From NCBI GenBank assembly GCA_934725015.1, contig CAKVAS010000033.1:1-13020 (forward strand): a DNA stretch of 13,020 bases. The letters are read 5' to 3'. Within the stretch, counting starts at the first letter, position 1. The number at the start of each line of letters is the position of its first letter. This stretch comes from an uncultured Bacteroidales bacterium (GTDB lineage Bacteria; Bacteroidota; Bacteroidia; Bacteroidales; UBA932). Of this stretch, positions 1 through 7,465 are shown piece by piece. The position numbers were made by a program, and so were the translations under genes. The notes below the pieces were generated by a model. The model saw only the letters and a program-made list of their open reading frames with translations, was not told where the DNA came from and searched no databases.

Positions 1-237
1 CATCGCTCGCCAGCATAAAAATATGCCCAGCTCAACTCAAATCGCTAAAAACTTTGGGATGTTTGCGGAATTGAGGCTAATAAAGTTCTTACATGTATCT
101 ATGGTAGTAGCTAACCAATTGCAATTAGAGGGAATCCAAAAACTTACGCAGAACCGGGTCACCGGACGGCGGGTTGGACGCCGTGCGGTGACCCAGGTTG
201 AATTAACGTGGGTGGGTTCTGCTGGTTTCGGGCCGGC
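1..237. other. Left-edge stretch without a recognised gene
   Basis: No gene is recognised here. One plus-strand frame stays open from the window edge to a stop at 248-250, but its translation resembles no family I know and it runs straight through the strong hairpin at 152-199, so I do not call it. The left half is AT-richer than the operon and contains a perfect 10-base palindrome, AATTGCAATT, near 117-126. The stretch may be the 3' flank of the operon, or the edge of another element cut by the window. Confidence 0.4.
152..199 (-). terminator. Strong hairpin just downstream of the operon's last gene
   Basis: The arm at 156-164 (GGGTCACCG) pairs with 186-194. After one G/G mismatch (165/185), 166-171 pairs with 179-184 around a 7-base loop. 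With one bulged base (195), AACC at 152-155 also pairs with GGTT at 196-199. The stem lies about 40 bases past the stop codon of the last minus-strand gene. Read on that strand it is followed, about 9 bases later, by five T residues (138-142). This fits a transcript end, but the T-run is short and distant, so it is not a textbook intrinsic terminator. It could instead be a 3'-end stabilising hairpin or a dispersed palindrome. Confidence 0.55.
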
Positions 238-1923
238 TTATTCGGTGTAGCCTGTCCACGAGACGGATGTTATGAGGACATCTTCCACCGTGTTGCCTAC
301 TGTAGGATTTGAACTCTCCAAACCTGATGGGCAGGCGTTTTTTATCACCACCCTAAACTTACCGGGAACATTCACCTCTTGACTGCGTTCGAGCGGTTTC
401 GCTTGAGCATAATCCTCTTGAGATATGGAAAGGTTGAAACTTTTGACCGTTTTTTCATTCTGGACAATCTCAACCTGAACACCTATTCCATTGGGGATTT
501 TTTTCTGCAGGGACTTTCCGGTCATTTCCAATGTGAGAGTACCGCATCCGCTCTCAATCTCAGGAGAAATCAGTGTTCCGACTTGCTTGACATTGCCGTA
601 CAAGCCCGGGAACTTTGATGCCGCGTTAGGTTTAACAAAATTAGGTTTCCTGATATACCCGTTTGTCAATTTCCAACCGGCCGTTGTCTCATCCGATATT
701 GCAGTATAGAGAGTATTTCCCTCCTGAGTGAAAGTGTCAAAATCGGCGGAGCCGCCCTTAGGGACTACCGTGTGAAGCTGGCGAACTGTGAATTCTTTTC
801 TTCCGATGCCGTCGCAGGTAATGTAAATCTTGCCCTCGCGAGGCTCTGTTCCGTTCTCGTATGCCTTGACATTGAACTTGTAGGTATATTCCTGAAGTGC
901 CTTTGTTTCGGGTATCTGCTCAATCCAGTTCGCGGAAGGGTCAATCATGACTATGGCATCCATATTTGTCTTGAACGGAAGTTCAATCTCGCCGCCGAGA
1001 GCATCGATGGTGACTCCGTCCTTGACAAGCACGAGGTCTCCCTTCTCAAAGTCGAGAATCTTTCCGGCAACCTCACCCTTGCCGCTTATGGCAACAATGA
1101 ACACGGAAGCCTTCGTGACGGTCGCCGGTGCTGTGACTGCCAGCTCGCCGCCGTTGTAATTGCCGGAAACCTCAACCTTGTAACCCTCGTCGGCCATTGC
1201 CTTAACTTTGGTGTCCTTGTCTCCCGCAATGATTGTGTAAGGAATGAACGTCGTCTGACCCGCGACAACCCCGACTTCAGTCCTGCCGATTTCTATGGCG
1301 AAAGCCTGAACCTTAGGAATGGTGATGGTGCTGTTGTCCCAGAGAGTGAAGACAACCTCGTCGCCGTTGTCGGTCACATTTGTGATGGTGCCTATGCCTG
1401 CGGAACGGATGTCGCCGCACTCCGTCCAGGTCTTTCCCTCATCCACGGAGAACCAGAACTTGTCGTTTTCGATCTTTATCCGCGGAGCTCCAAGCTGAGC
1501 CGTGGCGGGAATTTTCTTGCCGTTGTCAAGCATCGGCTCCCCGTCTATTGTCCAGTAGTACTGCCCGTCAGCCTCATCCTTCTGAACGCCGATGACAGGT
1601 GTCTTGCCATCAGCTCCGTCCTTGCCGTCGGTTCCGTTATAGACATTTATCTTGCCGGCATTCTCGAATTCCACCACGAAGCCCGCGTTGTCCGGGAGAG
1701 GCTCCACCGAGACAATCCGGTCCTGGCTTTTGAGGGCATCGACAGCAAGCTGCATGGCGCTGACATTGCTCTGCAGCTGCTTCGCCAAAGTCTCCAGCAG
1801 GGTGACCCTGCCTTCGAGTTCATCCACGCGACCCGAAATGGCCGTGTCATCGTACTTGTCGCATCCCGAGAGGAGGAGCGCCGACAGCGAAAGGGCTGTC
1901 ACAAGATGTCTTAATGTTTTCAT
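238..1923 (-). CDS. Surface lipoprotein with DUF4988-like N-terminus, collagen-like patch and BACON-like domain
   Basis: This is a 561-residue predicted outer-membrane lipoprotein and the last gene of the operon. A signal peptide ends in a lipobox (LLSGC, Cys21). It is followed by the acidic stretch DKYDD, which resembles the Bacteroidota signal for lipoprotein export to the cell surface. Residues 30-66 form a heptad-like coiled coil, as in DUF4988 proteins. Four Gly-X-Y triplets (97-108) follow, then a beta-rich region with Trp and Asp/Gly turns (120-205). Residues about 300-384 look like a BACON domain (GGEIELPF, then a Trp, ending in FTVRQ). Residues about 394-561 look like a C-terminal beta-sandwich of unknown family. 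No catalytic motif is visible. The likely role is glycan or glycoprotein binding at the surface; a lyase role is not supported. The gene starts 93 bases after its upstream neighbour, its leader is A-rich without a Shine-Dalgarno, and it looks less GC-rich than the SusC and SusD genes. Confidence 0.8.
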   Translation of the reverse strand: MKTLRHLVTALSLSALLLSGCDKYDDTAISGRVDELEGRVTLLETLAKQLQSNVSAMQLAVDALKSQDRIVSVEPLPDNAGFVVEFENAGKINVYNGTDGKDGADGKTPVIGVQKDEADGQYYWTIDGEPMLDNGKKIPATAQLGAPRIKIENDKFWFSVDEGKTWTECGDIRSAGIGTITNVTDNGDEVVFTLWDNSTITIPKVQAFAIEIGRTEVGVVAGQTTFIPYTIIAGDKDTKVKAMADEGYKVEVSGNYNGGELAVTAPATVTKASVFIVAISGKGEVAGKILDFEKGDLVLVKDGVTIDALGGEIELPFKTNMDAIVMIDPSANWIEQIPETKALQEYTYKFNVKAYENGTEPREGKIYITCDGIGRKEFTVRQLHTVVPKGGSADFDTFTQEGNTLYTAISDETTAGWKLTNGYIRKPNFVKPNAASKFPGLYGNVKQVGTLISPEIESGCGTLTLEMTGKSLQKKIPNGIGVQVEIVQNEKTVKSFNLSISQEDYAQAKPLERSQEVNVPGKFRVVIKNACPSGLESSNPTVGNTVEDVLITSVSWTGYTE

Positions 1924-1970
1924 TGTGTTTTAATTGTTTATGGTTAATTTGTAATTCATTCTTATTATAT

Positions 1971-2009
1971 AGATTTCTCCGTTCCGCTTCGCTCCAGTCG
2001 AAATGACAG
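1971..2009. repeat. Dispersed Bacteroidota intergenic repeat
   Basis: Read on the minus strand, this sequence begins TGTCATTTCGACTGGAGCG and ends GGAGAAATCT. When translated it gives the spurious peptide CHFDWSEAERRNL. From memory, that peptide recurs in many mis-called small ORFs of Bacteroidales genomes, which marks the DNA as a dispersed intergenic repeat. The outer bases ATTTC (1973-1977) and GAAAT (2000-2004) are inverted. It lies in the 93-base gap between the DUF1735/GH18-like gene and the DUF4988-like gene, a few bases past the former's stop codon, so it may form an RNA structure that lowers expression of the last gene. Confidence 0.6.
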
Positions 2010-2016
2010 AGATACA

Positions 2017-3591
2017 CTACCAGTCCTTGACCCATTTGTTATATGGGTTGATGGCGCCAGTTTCATCTCGCCTGTCGTTACGCAGCCTTCCGGTCTTTAT
2101 GTCCATCATATAGTCGTTATACCAGACCGGCCAGAATCCGCTAATTATATTTGCCCCCTCATAAGAGTCCTGAAGGATTGACCTGACATCATAGAAAACA
2201 AATATATTGCTGGACGTGAGGATGCTCTTGTCATACTGCTCAAGAGCGAACAGCGACTCGTCCTGTTTCCTGTAGCAGGTCACATTGGTGATTCCATATC
2301 TCTTGGGGTTCAGTCCGGCAATGGGTCGGCGCGGGTGGGTCTTCGACACGAAGGAAACCTCCTGATGCCACGGATCCACGATCTGCACTGGCTCGTCGCC
2401 GCTGCAGTAGCCCGACCATGCGTAGTCGATGTACTCGCCGACACTGATTCCTCCGGTAGCCTCCGTGTCCCAGAAATATTCGGTCGGAGCCTCATAGTCG
2501 GTTATTGTGAGAAGCCTGTTCTGTCCGAGAGCCGCGCGCAGCGCCTTTATGAGCCTGGGGTAGGAGGTGGTGTTCACCGGAGGGAAGCCGCGTTCCCCGG
2601 CAGCGGCGTAGTTGGCATTGCGGTCCCAGAGATTGACTCCGTCGAGGCCGTAGTAATCGACCATCCGCTTCACGGAATGCACAAAGTCCCCTATCTGTTC
2701 GTCCGTCAGGTTGCAGAAGCCGATGCCCTGCGCCCCGCCGTCGATGCAGACGCAGACCTTGCGGCCGCTTTCCTGAACGGGGAGGACACGCTCGGTGAAG
2801 TGCTCAAGGACATAGCGGAGGTCACCCGTCGGCTTCACCGAGACACTGCCGGTTGAAGCGTCGTAGTTGAGCGAAGCCTGCCGGAGGTTCACTATGTTGC
2901 CGAGTCCGCGACGGTAGCTCTTGTCATTGATTTTCTCGAGGATGAAGTCGTTTGCAAGTCTCGGGTCGAAGACGGCGGTGTTGAGGTAGAACACCGTGAA
3001 CATGTCGTCGCCCGTGTAGAGTTCGCAGCCGTCAGGGTCGGAGTAGGGTTTCCTCACTGTCAGGTCGATAAGCACCGTGCCGTATGAACCGTCCCCGTCC
3101 GTCTCTGATACGGCGGCGGTTATCGGAAGCAGATAGCGGCCGGCATCCAGAACGGTGCCGAACTTGTTCTTGGCGAAGAGCTGAACCTGCTTCGCCGCCG
3201 TCTCCTGCAGGCCGTCGTGAAGTTCAAGGGCGCTGCCTCCCGCAAAGGCATAGAAAGCCTGCGGCAGGAGCTTATAGTCAATGCCCGTCCTGAGGCTGTA
3301 CTGCTCCACATATTCCTGACCTGCGGAGGCGAGCCTTATGGTCTTCTCCCCGTCGGAGGGGAGTGAAGCCTTGGCGTAGATTTTCTCCACAGCGGACTTT
3401 CCGCCGTGGTTCAGAACGACAATGACCACATTGTCCGCCGACTGTTCCGCGTGCAGCGTAATCGCGGGCTGCCGGTCCGAGATGTCCTGAAGAGCCTCGG
3501 GACTGTACTGAATCGCCAGATCCTGACATCCGGTCACAAGCGTAAGGGCGGCGGCCGTCCACATAATGAATGCTGAAATGCTTCGTCTCAT
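2017..3591 (-). CDS. DUF1735 + GH18-like lipoprotein, predicted catalytically inactive
   Basis: This 524-residue lipoprotein has a signal peptide ending in TLVTGC (Cys22). Residues about 40-180 resemble the DUF1735 beta-sandwich found at the N-terminus of Bacteroides GH18 endo-beta-N-acetylglucosaminidases. Residues about 190-490 follow a GH18 TIM-barrel pattern, including KVCVCIDGGAQG (278-289) and YYGLDGVNLWDRN (313-325). Active GH18 enzymes carry DGxDxDxE on strand 4. Here Asp317 and Gly318 are kept, but the other positions are Asn320, Trp322 and Arg324, so the catalytic Glu and both supporting Asp residues are absent. The protein is therefore best read as a surface glycan-binding protein built on a GH18 fold. 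Its start follows the stop of the preceding gene by only three bases, with a strong AAGGAGG supplied by that gene's last codons, which suggests translational coupling. Confidence 0.85.
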   Translation of the reverse strand: MRRSISAFIMWTAAALTLVTGCQDLAIQYSPEALQDISDRQPAITLHAEQSADNVVIVVLNHGGKSAVEKIYAKASLPSDGEKTIRLASAGQEYVEQYSLRTGIDYKLLPQAFYAFAGGSALELHDGLQETAAKQVQLFAKNKFGTVLDAGRYLLPITAAVSETDGDGSYGTVLIDLTVRKPYSDPDGCELYTGDDMFTVFYLNTAVFDPRLANDFILEKINDKSYRRGLGNIVNLRQASLNYDASTGSVSVKPTGDLRYVLEHFTERVLPVQESGRKVCVCIDGGAQGIGFCNLTDEQIGDFVHSVKRMVDYYGLDGVNLWDRNANYAAAGERGFPPVNTTSYPRLIKALRAALGQNRLLTITDYEAPTEYFWDTEATGGISVGEYIDYAWSGYCSGDEPVQIVDPWHQEVSFVSKTHPRRPIAGLNPKRYGITNVTCYRKQDESLFALEQYDKSILTSSNIFVFYDVRSILQDSYEGANIISGFWPVWYNDYMMDIKTGRLRNDRRDETGAINPYNKWVKDW

Positions 3592-3594
3592 CTT

Positions 3595-4899
3595 CTATTC
3601 CTCCTCCTTGTTTATCTCCTGAATCTCTATCCCGTCCGGCCAGACCACATCCGCGACGGCCTTTCCGTGGTTGCCCACCCGGGACCAGTCGGTGATGTCG
3701 TTGCCTGAGCCCTCGTTGAACTTCCAGTAGCCGATGAGGTCCTCCTGCTCCTTGGGGTTCACGATACGGTACATGTTCTTCCATATTTCCTCCTGAGTCC
3801 TTGCCGTGCGCCAGACCCTCGCCTCGGCTATCATGCCCTGAAGAGGACGGCGGTCGTTGTAGGACTTGCCGATGAAGAACTGGTAGGCCTCCGGCATCCC
3901 GAGGGCGCGCATCGCGAGGTTTATCCCGTTGTCGGCGGTCGGCCCGGCGACTCCCGCGTCCTTCACCTCGTCGATCATCTTGCCGTTGAGGTAGATGCGG
4001 GCGGTGCGGGTGTTCTGGTCGTAGGTGCAGGCGACGTGGTACCATGTTCCGGAGTAGAGCTTCTTCGCAGGGTCGCTCTTGGACGGGAGCTTGCCGAACT
4101 GCGAGCCGCTGCCGCTGCCGTCGAACTGGAGGCACTGGCGCTCGAAGTTCGCGTCCCCTATTCGCAGCAGGAGATACTGCTCGACGCCCAGCACCGTGGA
4201 GATGTTGCAGTCCTCCGTGCCGTTCTTGAGGTCGAAGCGGTCGATGTTTATGAGCGCCTCGTAGGTGACGGCCGTAAGAGCGTTGTAGGCGTCCGCCACG
4301 TCACCCGGGGTGTCCATCAGCGGGAACTCCACCCAGTTGTCCGTGAGCCGTGCCGCGACGGTTATTGCGGAAGAGCGGCGCACGAGATAGTAGGCGACGG
4401 ACGCGCCGTCCATGGTCGGGATGTCATCGGAGCTGAGGCGCACCGGCAGAAGCCAGGTCCTGTCGATTTCCATCGCGCCGGTCTGCTCCTCGCCCTCGCC
4501 CATGAGGTTGCGCAGCGTTATCGTGACCTTCTCCGAGCTCACCTTCCCGGCCTTCACCGTGACGGTGGCCCCGCCGAAATCGAGAAACTCATCGGGGAGC
4601 GGGAAGTAGGATGTCCCGTGTGCCGAATTGTAGGCCTCAACGAGTTCCGGGGCGACGGAAACGACGGCCTTCACGTCGCTGTCGGACGGGTAGGCGAGGG
4701 ACACTGAGAGTTCCTTTGTCAGGCTCGCCACCCTGTTTCCGAAGGTCAGGGGCTGGGTCTCGTCGGTCGCGCTCACGTCGAGGTAGGCCGAATTTGCGAA
4801 GACGTGCTCAACCGGCTCGAAACGGTCGCAGGACGCGAAGGCCATCATCATGACGGGCGCGGCAAGCATCAATGCGATATTTTTCATTCTGATGTTCAT
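3595..4899 (-). CDS. DUF1735 + LamG (concanavalin A-like) lipoprotein
   Basis: This 434-residue predicted surface lipoprotein has its lipobox at FASC (Cys24), with charged residues (DRFE) following. Residues about 32-172 match the DUF1735 pattern: a beta-sandwich containing VEAYNSAHGTSYFPLP (87-102) and ending in the YYLVRR strand. Residues about 205-420 form a LamG/concanavalin A-like jelly roll, shown by GTWYHVACTYD (285-295), RIYLNGK (301-307), FFIGKSYNDRRPLQG (341-355) and GYWKFNEGSG (390-399). No enzyme motif is seen, and LamG domains of this type usually bind glycans. The likely role is a surface glycan-binding protein that works with SusD and the GH18-like proteins. Combinations of DUF1735 with LamG or GH18 are typical of Bacteroides PULs acting on N-glycans, so the substrate may be similar; that is inference. 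Confidence 0.85.
   Translation of the reverse strand: MNIRMKNIALMLAAPVMMMAFASCDRFEPVEHVFANSAYLDVSATDETQPLTFGNRVASLTKELSVSLAYPSDSDVKAVVSVAPELVEAYNSAHGTSYFPLPDEFLDFGGATVTVKAGKVSSEKVTITLRNLMGEGEEQTGAMEIDRTWLLPVRLSSDDIPTMDGASVAYYLVRRSSAITVAARLTDNWVEFPLMDTPGDVADAYNALTAVTYEALINIDRFDLKNGTEDCNISTVLGVEQYLLLRIGDANFERQCLQFDGSGSGSQFGKLPSKSDPAKKLYSGTWYHVACTYDQNTRTARIYLNGKMIDEVKDAGVAGPTADNGINLAMRALGMPEAYQFFIGKSYNDRRPLQGMIAEARVWRTARTQEEIWKNMYRIVNPKEQEDLIGYWKFNEGSGNDITDWSRVGNHGKAVADVVWPDGIEIQEINKEEE
3598..3609 (-). promoter_or_regulatory. Shine-Dalgarno inside the end of the upstream gene
   Basis: On the minus strand the sequence reads AAGGAGGAGGAATAG, followed by AAG and the ATG at 3591. The codons AAG GAG GAG GAA encode the upstream protein's C-terminal KEEE and at the same time provide a near-perfect Shine-Dalgarno for the next gene. 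This fixes the start at 3591 and points to coupled translation. Such strong sites are uncommon in Bacteroidota, where translation rarely depends on them. Confidence 0.6.
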
Positions 4900-4966
4900 T
4901 CTCTTGTCATTTTGCGAGAAGCTGCTTTTTTAAACAGATTCTGAGTTGATGAAAATTTCTCCGCCC

Positions 4967-5848
4967 CTACTGATTCAGACGGCGTATGACCGCCCGCAGG
5001 GACGACCAGTTTCCCTCGTAGTGGTAGTAGTCGGACTCGACGTCATAGACCGCAAGCCCTGCCATCGGGCCGTAGGTCACCACATTGTCGGCCATCGCCT
5101 CCAGCACGGGGAGTTCAGTGTTGTCGGAGCTGTAGTACACGCCCTTGAGCGAGGCGGCGAGAAGCATCTTCTCACGCGGGAATCCAGCCTCTATGGCATC
5201 GGTGACCGCGTTGCGCAGACTGTAGGGGTTTTCAAGGGTTTCGGTGGCGAGGACGAAGAGGTCTATCTTCGCGATGTCGTCCTCCGCTATGAGGGACGGG
5301 TTGCCCTCGAACACGAGAATCCGGGAGTCCGACTTAGCCGACGAGAAGCGGGCCACGGCCGCAGAGGCGTCCTCACGGGACGAGGCGGTGAAGGAATAGC
5401 CGTCGAGCCCATGGCTGTCCACGGCGGCCACCGTGGCGTCAAGCGTCGCCGCGACATCCTCCGCAGAGGCGAGGTCGGCCTGGCAGATGACCCGGATTGC
5501 CACGGCCCTCATGCGGGCCATGTCTTCGGAGTCATATTCCGAAAAGTTCACTCCGTTGGTGAGGCTCACTATGTCGAGGCTGTCCGGCAGGCTGCGCAGA
5601 CTGCCCTTTTCGTTCTGCACCCCGGACGGGGAATTGGCGAAGCGTATGTAGGACAGGGTGTGGCTGCGGCTCTTGTAGGAGCGGACACGCGCCTGGTAAT
5701 CGGCCCATTCCTGCGGAGCGGCGTCCCAGGGCATGGTTTCCCTTATGCCGACGCTCTCGACCTTTGTCCACTCGGAGCAGGCTGTCGCCATAAGGAGCAG
5801 GGCTGGAATTATTCCTGCACGAAGAATATTTGCATATATATGTCTCAT
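4967..5848 (-). CDS. Small GH18-like lipoprotein, predicted catalytically inactive
   Basis: This 293-residue lipoprotein has its lipobox at MATAC (Cys24). The mature part follows a short GH18 TIM barrel of the BT1044-like type common beside SusC/SusD pairs. It shows the strand-2 segment LDIVSLTNGVNF (91-102), the strand-4 segment HGLDGYSF (146-153) and a C-terminal strand GLAVYDVESDYY (264-275). The catalytic DGxDxDxE position reads D149-G-Y-S152-F-T154-A-S156, so every acid after the first Asp is lost, including the proton-donor Glu. Hydrolysis is therefore not expected, and a glycan-binding role is more likely. The start lies four bases after the SusD stop codon, with no Shine-Dalgarno, so the gene is surely co-transcribed with SusD. 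The next gene follows after 67 bases. Confidence 0.8.
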   Translation of the reverse strand: MRHIYANILRAGIIPALLLMATACSEWTKVESVGIRETMPWDAAPQEWADYQARVRSYKSRSHTLSYIRFANSPSGVQNEKGSLRSLPDSLDIVSLTNGVNFSEYDSEDMARMRAVAIRVICQADLASAEDVAATLDATVAAVDSHGLDGYSFTASSREDASAAVARFSSAKSDSRILVFEGNPSLIAEDDIAKIDLFVLATETLENPYSLRNAVTDAIEAGFPREKMLLAASLKGVYYSSDNTELPVLEAMADNVVTYGPMAGLAVYDVESDYYHYEGNWSSLRAVIRRLNQ

Positions 5849-5852
5849 AAAA

Positions 5853-7445
5853 TCACTGTTTTATCTTGTCATACGGCTTGCAGTCCCACCACACGCGGGT
5901 GTTGAAGGCGTCGCCGCTTCCACCTCCCGAAGCCTCCGAATCAAGGAGCGAAATCGCCTCCGCGAGGTTCGCCCCGTTTCCGGAGTACTCCTCCACCGGG
6001 TAGGTCAGCCTTCTTGCGTGGCGCTCAAGATCGACGTTGTCCGGGCCGAGGTTCTGCGGCGCCGGGAGCAGCTTGGGGTATCCTGTCCTCCGGTATTCCG
6101 CCCACGCCTCGTTGCCGAGCGGGAAGATTGCAATCCATTTCTGGGTGATAATCTGCTCAAGGTTGGTCTCCTCGTCGCCCTTCGTGTCCCATGCAATCCT
6201 GCACTCGGTGGTCTTGGCCGAGGCGCTGTACTTTCCAAGCGGATCTACATACTGCGCCGGGGTGCTTGTGGCGTCGGCGATGTAGGCCTCCGCCCCGGAG
6301 ACTCCCCTTTCGGCGAACGAGAGCCGGATGCCGTTCTCGTAGTATTCTCTGGCGCGGGCGCCGTCACCGGCGAGGCGCAGGCAGTACTCCGCGAGCAGGA
6401 AGCTCACCTCAGCCGCGTTCATCCAGAGAATCGGGCTGTCGGAGTTCACTATGAGGTTGGAATATGCCTCTATGGCCTCGCTCTTCTTGGCGACGGAGGA
6501 GCCGATGCGTATTCCGACGAACTGCGGATTGGCTCCGGTGCTCCTGAGGAACATCTTCTCAAGACGAGGGTCATTGTAGCCGGTCATGAAGCTCAGTATG
6601 TCGGCTCCGACGCGGTGGTCGTTCCAGCTGTTGTAGATGAGCGTCATCCGGTTCTCGTTGGGATGCATGCAGGCGTTGTCCTCATTGGTGAGTATGAGCC
6701 CTCCGGCAATCGCTTCCTCGGCCTTTCGCCTCGCGAGTTCCGGGTCCCGGTAGCTTATGCGCATGGCCATCCTCAGCTTCAGGGAGTTGGCGTAGCGAAG
6801 CCACTGCGCGATGTTGCCCGAATAGACCTTGTCGTAGTTGTTCCATCCAGAGGACGGGAGGGCGGTGTTGGCGGCGAAGGCCTCTATCGCGCCGTCGAGT
6901 TCCTCGAAGAGCCGGTCATAGACGGACTCCTGCGAGTCGTACTTCACGGTTATCTTTTCCGTCTTCAGGATGTCCCCGTAGGGTATCGGGCCGTAGTTGT
7001 CGGTCAGGCGCTGCATCACGGCCACGCGGAAGAGCGCGGCGAATGCGCGGGCGACCTCGTCGTCCGTTCCGCCGACGATGCCTCGGTAGGGCGCGTAAAA
7101 TTCCGTGATGATGTCGGAGAATGTCGCCTTGCGCCAGTCGGTCGATGGGTTGAAGGTCTCGAAACGGGTCTGCCATGTGTCCACGGTGCTCCCGACATAG
7201 CCGCCGAACGGCCCTCCGGAGAGGCTTTCGATGAACTGGTACTGGTGTTCCTCGACCGGGACGACGAGGCTCTGGAGAGAAAGGACCTTAGTCCCCGTGC
7301 GGTAGTTGCGCGCCTCCATCTGTCCGGCCGTGACCTGGTTCGGGTTGGTGTTGAGCCTCTCGAAGCGTTCCGTGCAGGAGACGAGGGCGAGGGTGACGGC
7401 GGCCAATGCGGCCATCAGCTTTATGTTCTTGATATATTGTCTCAT
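5853..7445 (-). CDS. SusD-like nutrient-binding lipoprotein (SusD/RagB family)
   Basis: This 530-residue outer-membrane lipoprotein caps the SusC channel and helps bind substrate. The lipobox is LVSC (Cys24). It is followed by FERLNTNPNQVT (28-39), the hallmark N-terminus of the SusD-like_2 subgroup. Other family signatures are LTDNYGPIPYGD (147-158), WLRYANSLKLRMAMRISY (215-232), a TPR-like helical region with AAEVSFLLAEYCLR (344-357), and GNEAWAEYRRTGYPKL (444-459). The length is normal for the family and the C-terminus VWWDCKPYDK is typical. It starts 20 bases after the SusC stop codon, with an unusually good Shine-Dalgarno in the gap. The subgroup alone does not tell the substrate. Confidence 0.95.
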   Translation of the reverse strand: MRQYIKNIKLMAALAAVTLALVSCTERFERLNTNPNQVTAGQMEARNYRTGTKVLSLQSLVVPVEEHQYQFIESLSGGPFGGYVGSTVDTWQTRFETFNPSTDWRKATFSDIITEFYAPYRGIVGGTDDEVARAFAALFRVAVMQRLTDNYGPIPYGDILKTEKITVKYDSQESVYDRLFEELDGAIEAFAANTALPSSGWNNYDKVYSGNIAQWLRYANSLKLRMAMRISYRDPELARRKAEEAIAGGLILTNEDNACMHPNENRMTLIYNSWNDHRVGADILSFMTGYNDPRLEKMFLRSTGANPQFVGIRIGSSVAKKSEAIEAYSNLIVNSDSPILWMNAAEVSFLLAEYCLRLAGDGARAREYYENGIRLSFAERGVSGAEAYIADATSTPAQYVDPLGKYSASAKTTECRIAWDTKGDEETNLEQIITQKWIAIFPLGNEAWAEYRRTGYPKLLPAPQNLGPDNVDLERHARRLTYPVEEYSGNGANLAEAISLLDSEASGGGSGDAFNTRVWWDCKPYDKIKQ

Positions 7446-7460
7446 GGATATTCCCTCCTT
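7446..7460 (-). promoter_or_regulatory. Strong Shine-Dalgarno before the SusD-like gene
   Basis: On the minus strand AAGGAGG (7460 to 7454) lies eight bases before the ATG at 7445. It occupies most of the 20-base gap between the SusC-like and SusD-like genes and supports the chosen start. A site this close to consensus is unusual for Bacteroidota and may ensure ample SusD relative to SusC. Confidence 0.6.
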
Positions 7461-7465
7461 CGTTT

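Noticed and set aside
97..150. Possible phage or tRNA attachment site near the left edge
   Set aside because: Only a short palindrome (AATTGCAATT) is present. There is no tRNA, no integrase and no matching repeat at the right side of the window.
23..250. Small plus-strand open frame at the left edge
   Set aside because: It is unlike any family I recognise, reads through the strong hairpin, and overlaps the 3' end of the operon. A real gene entering from the left cannot be excluded without more sequence.
772..1914. Plus-strand open frame of 380 codons opposite the DUF4988-like gene
   Set aside because: The minus-strand frame has a signal peptide, lipobox and domains. The plus-strand translation has none.
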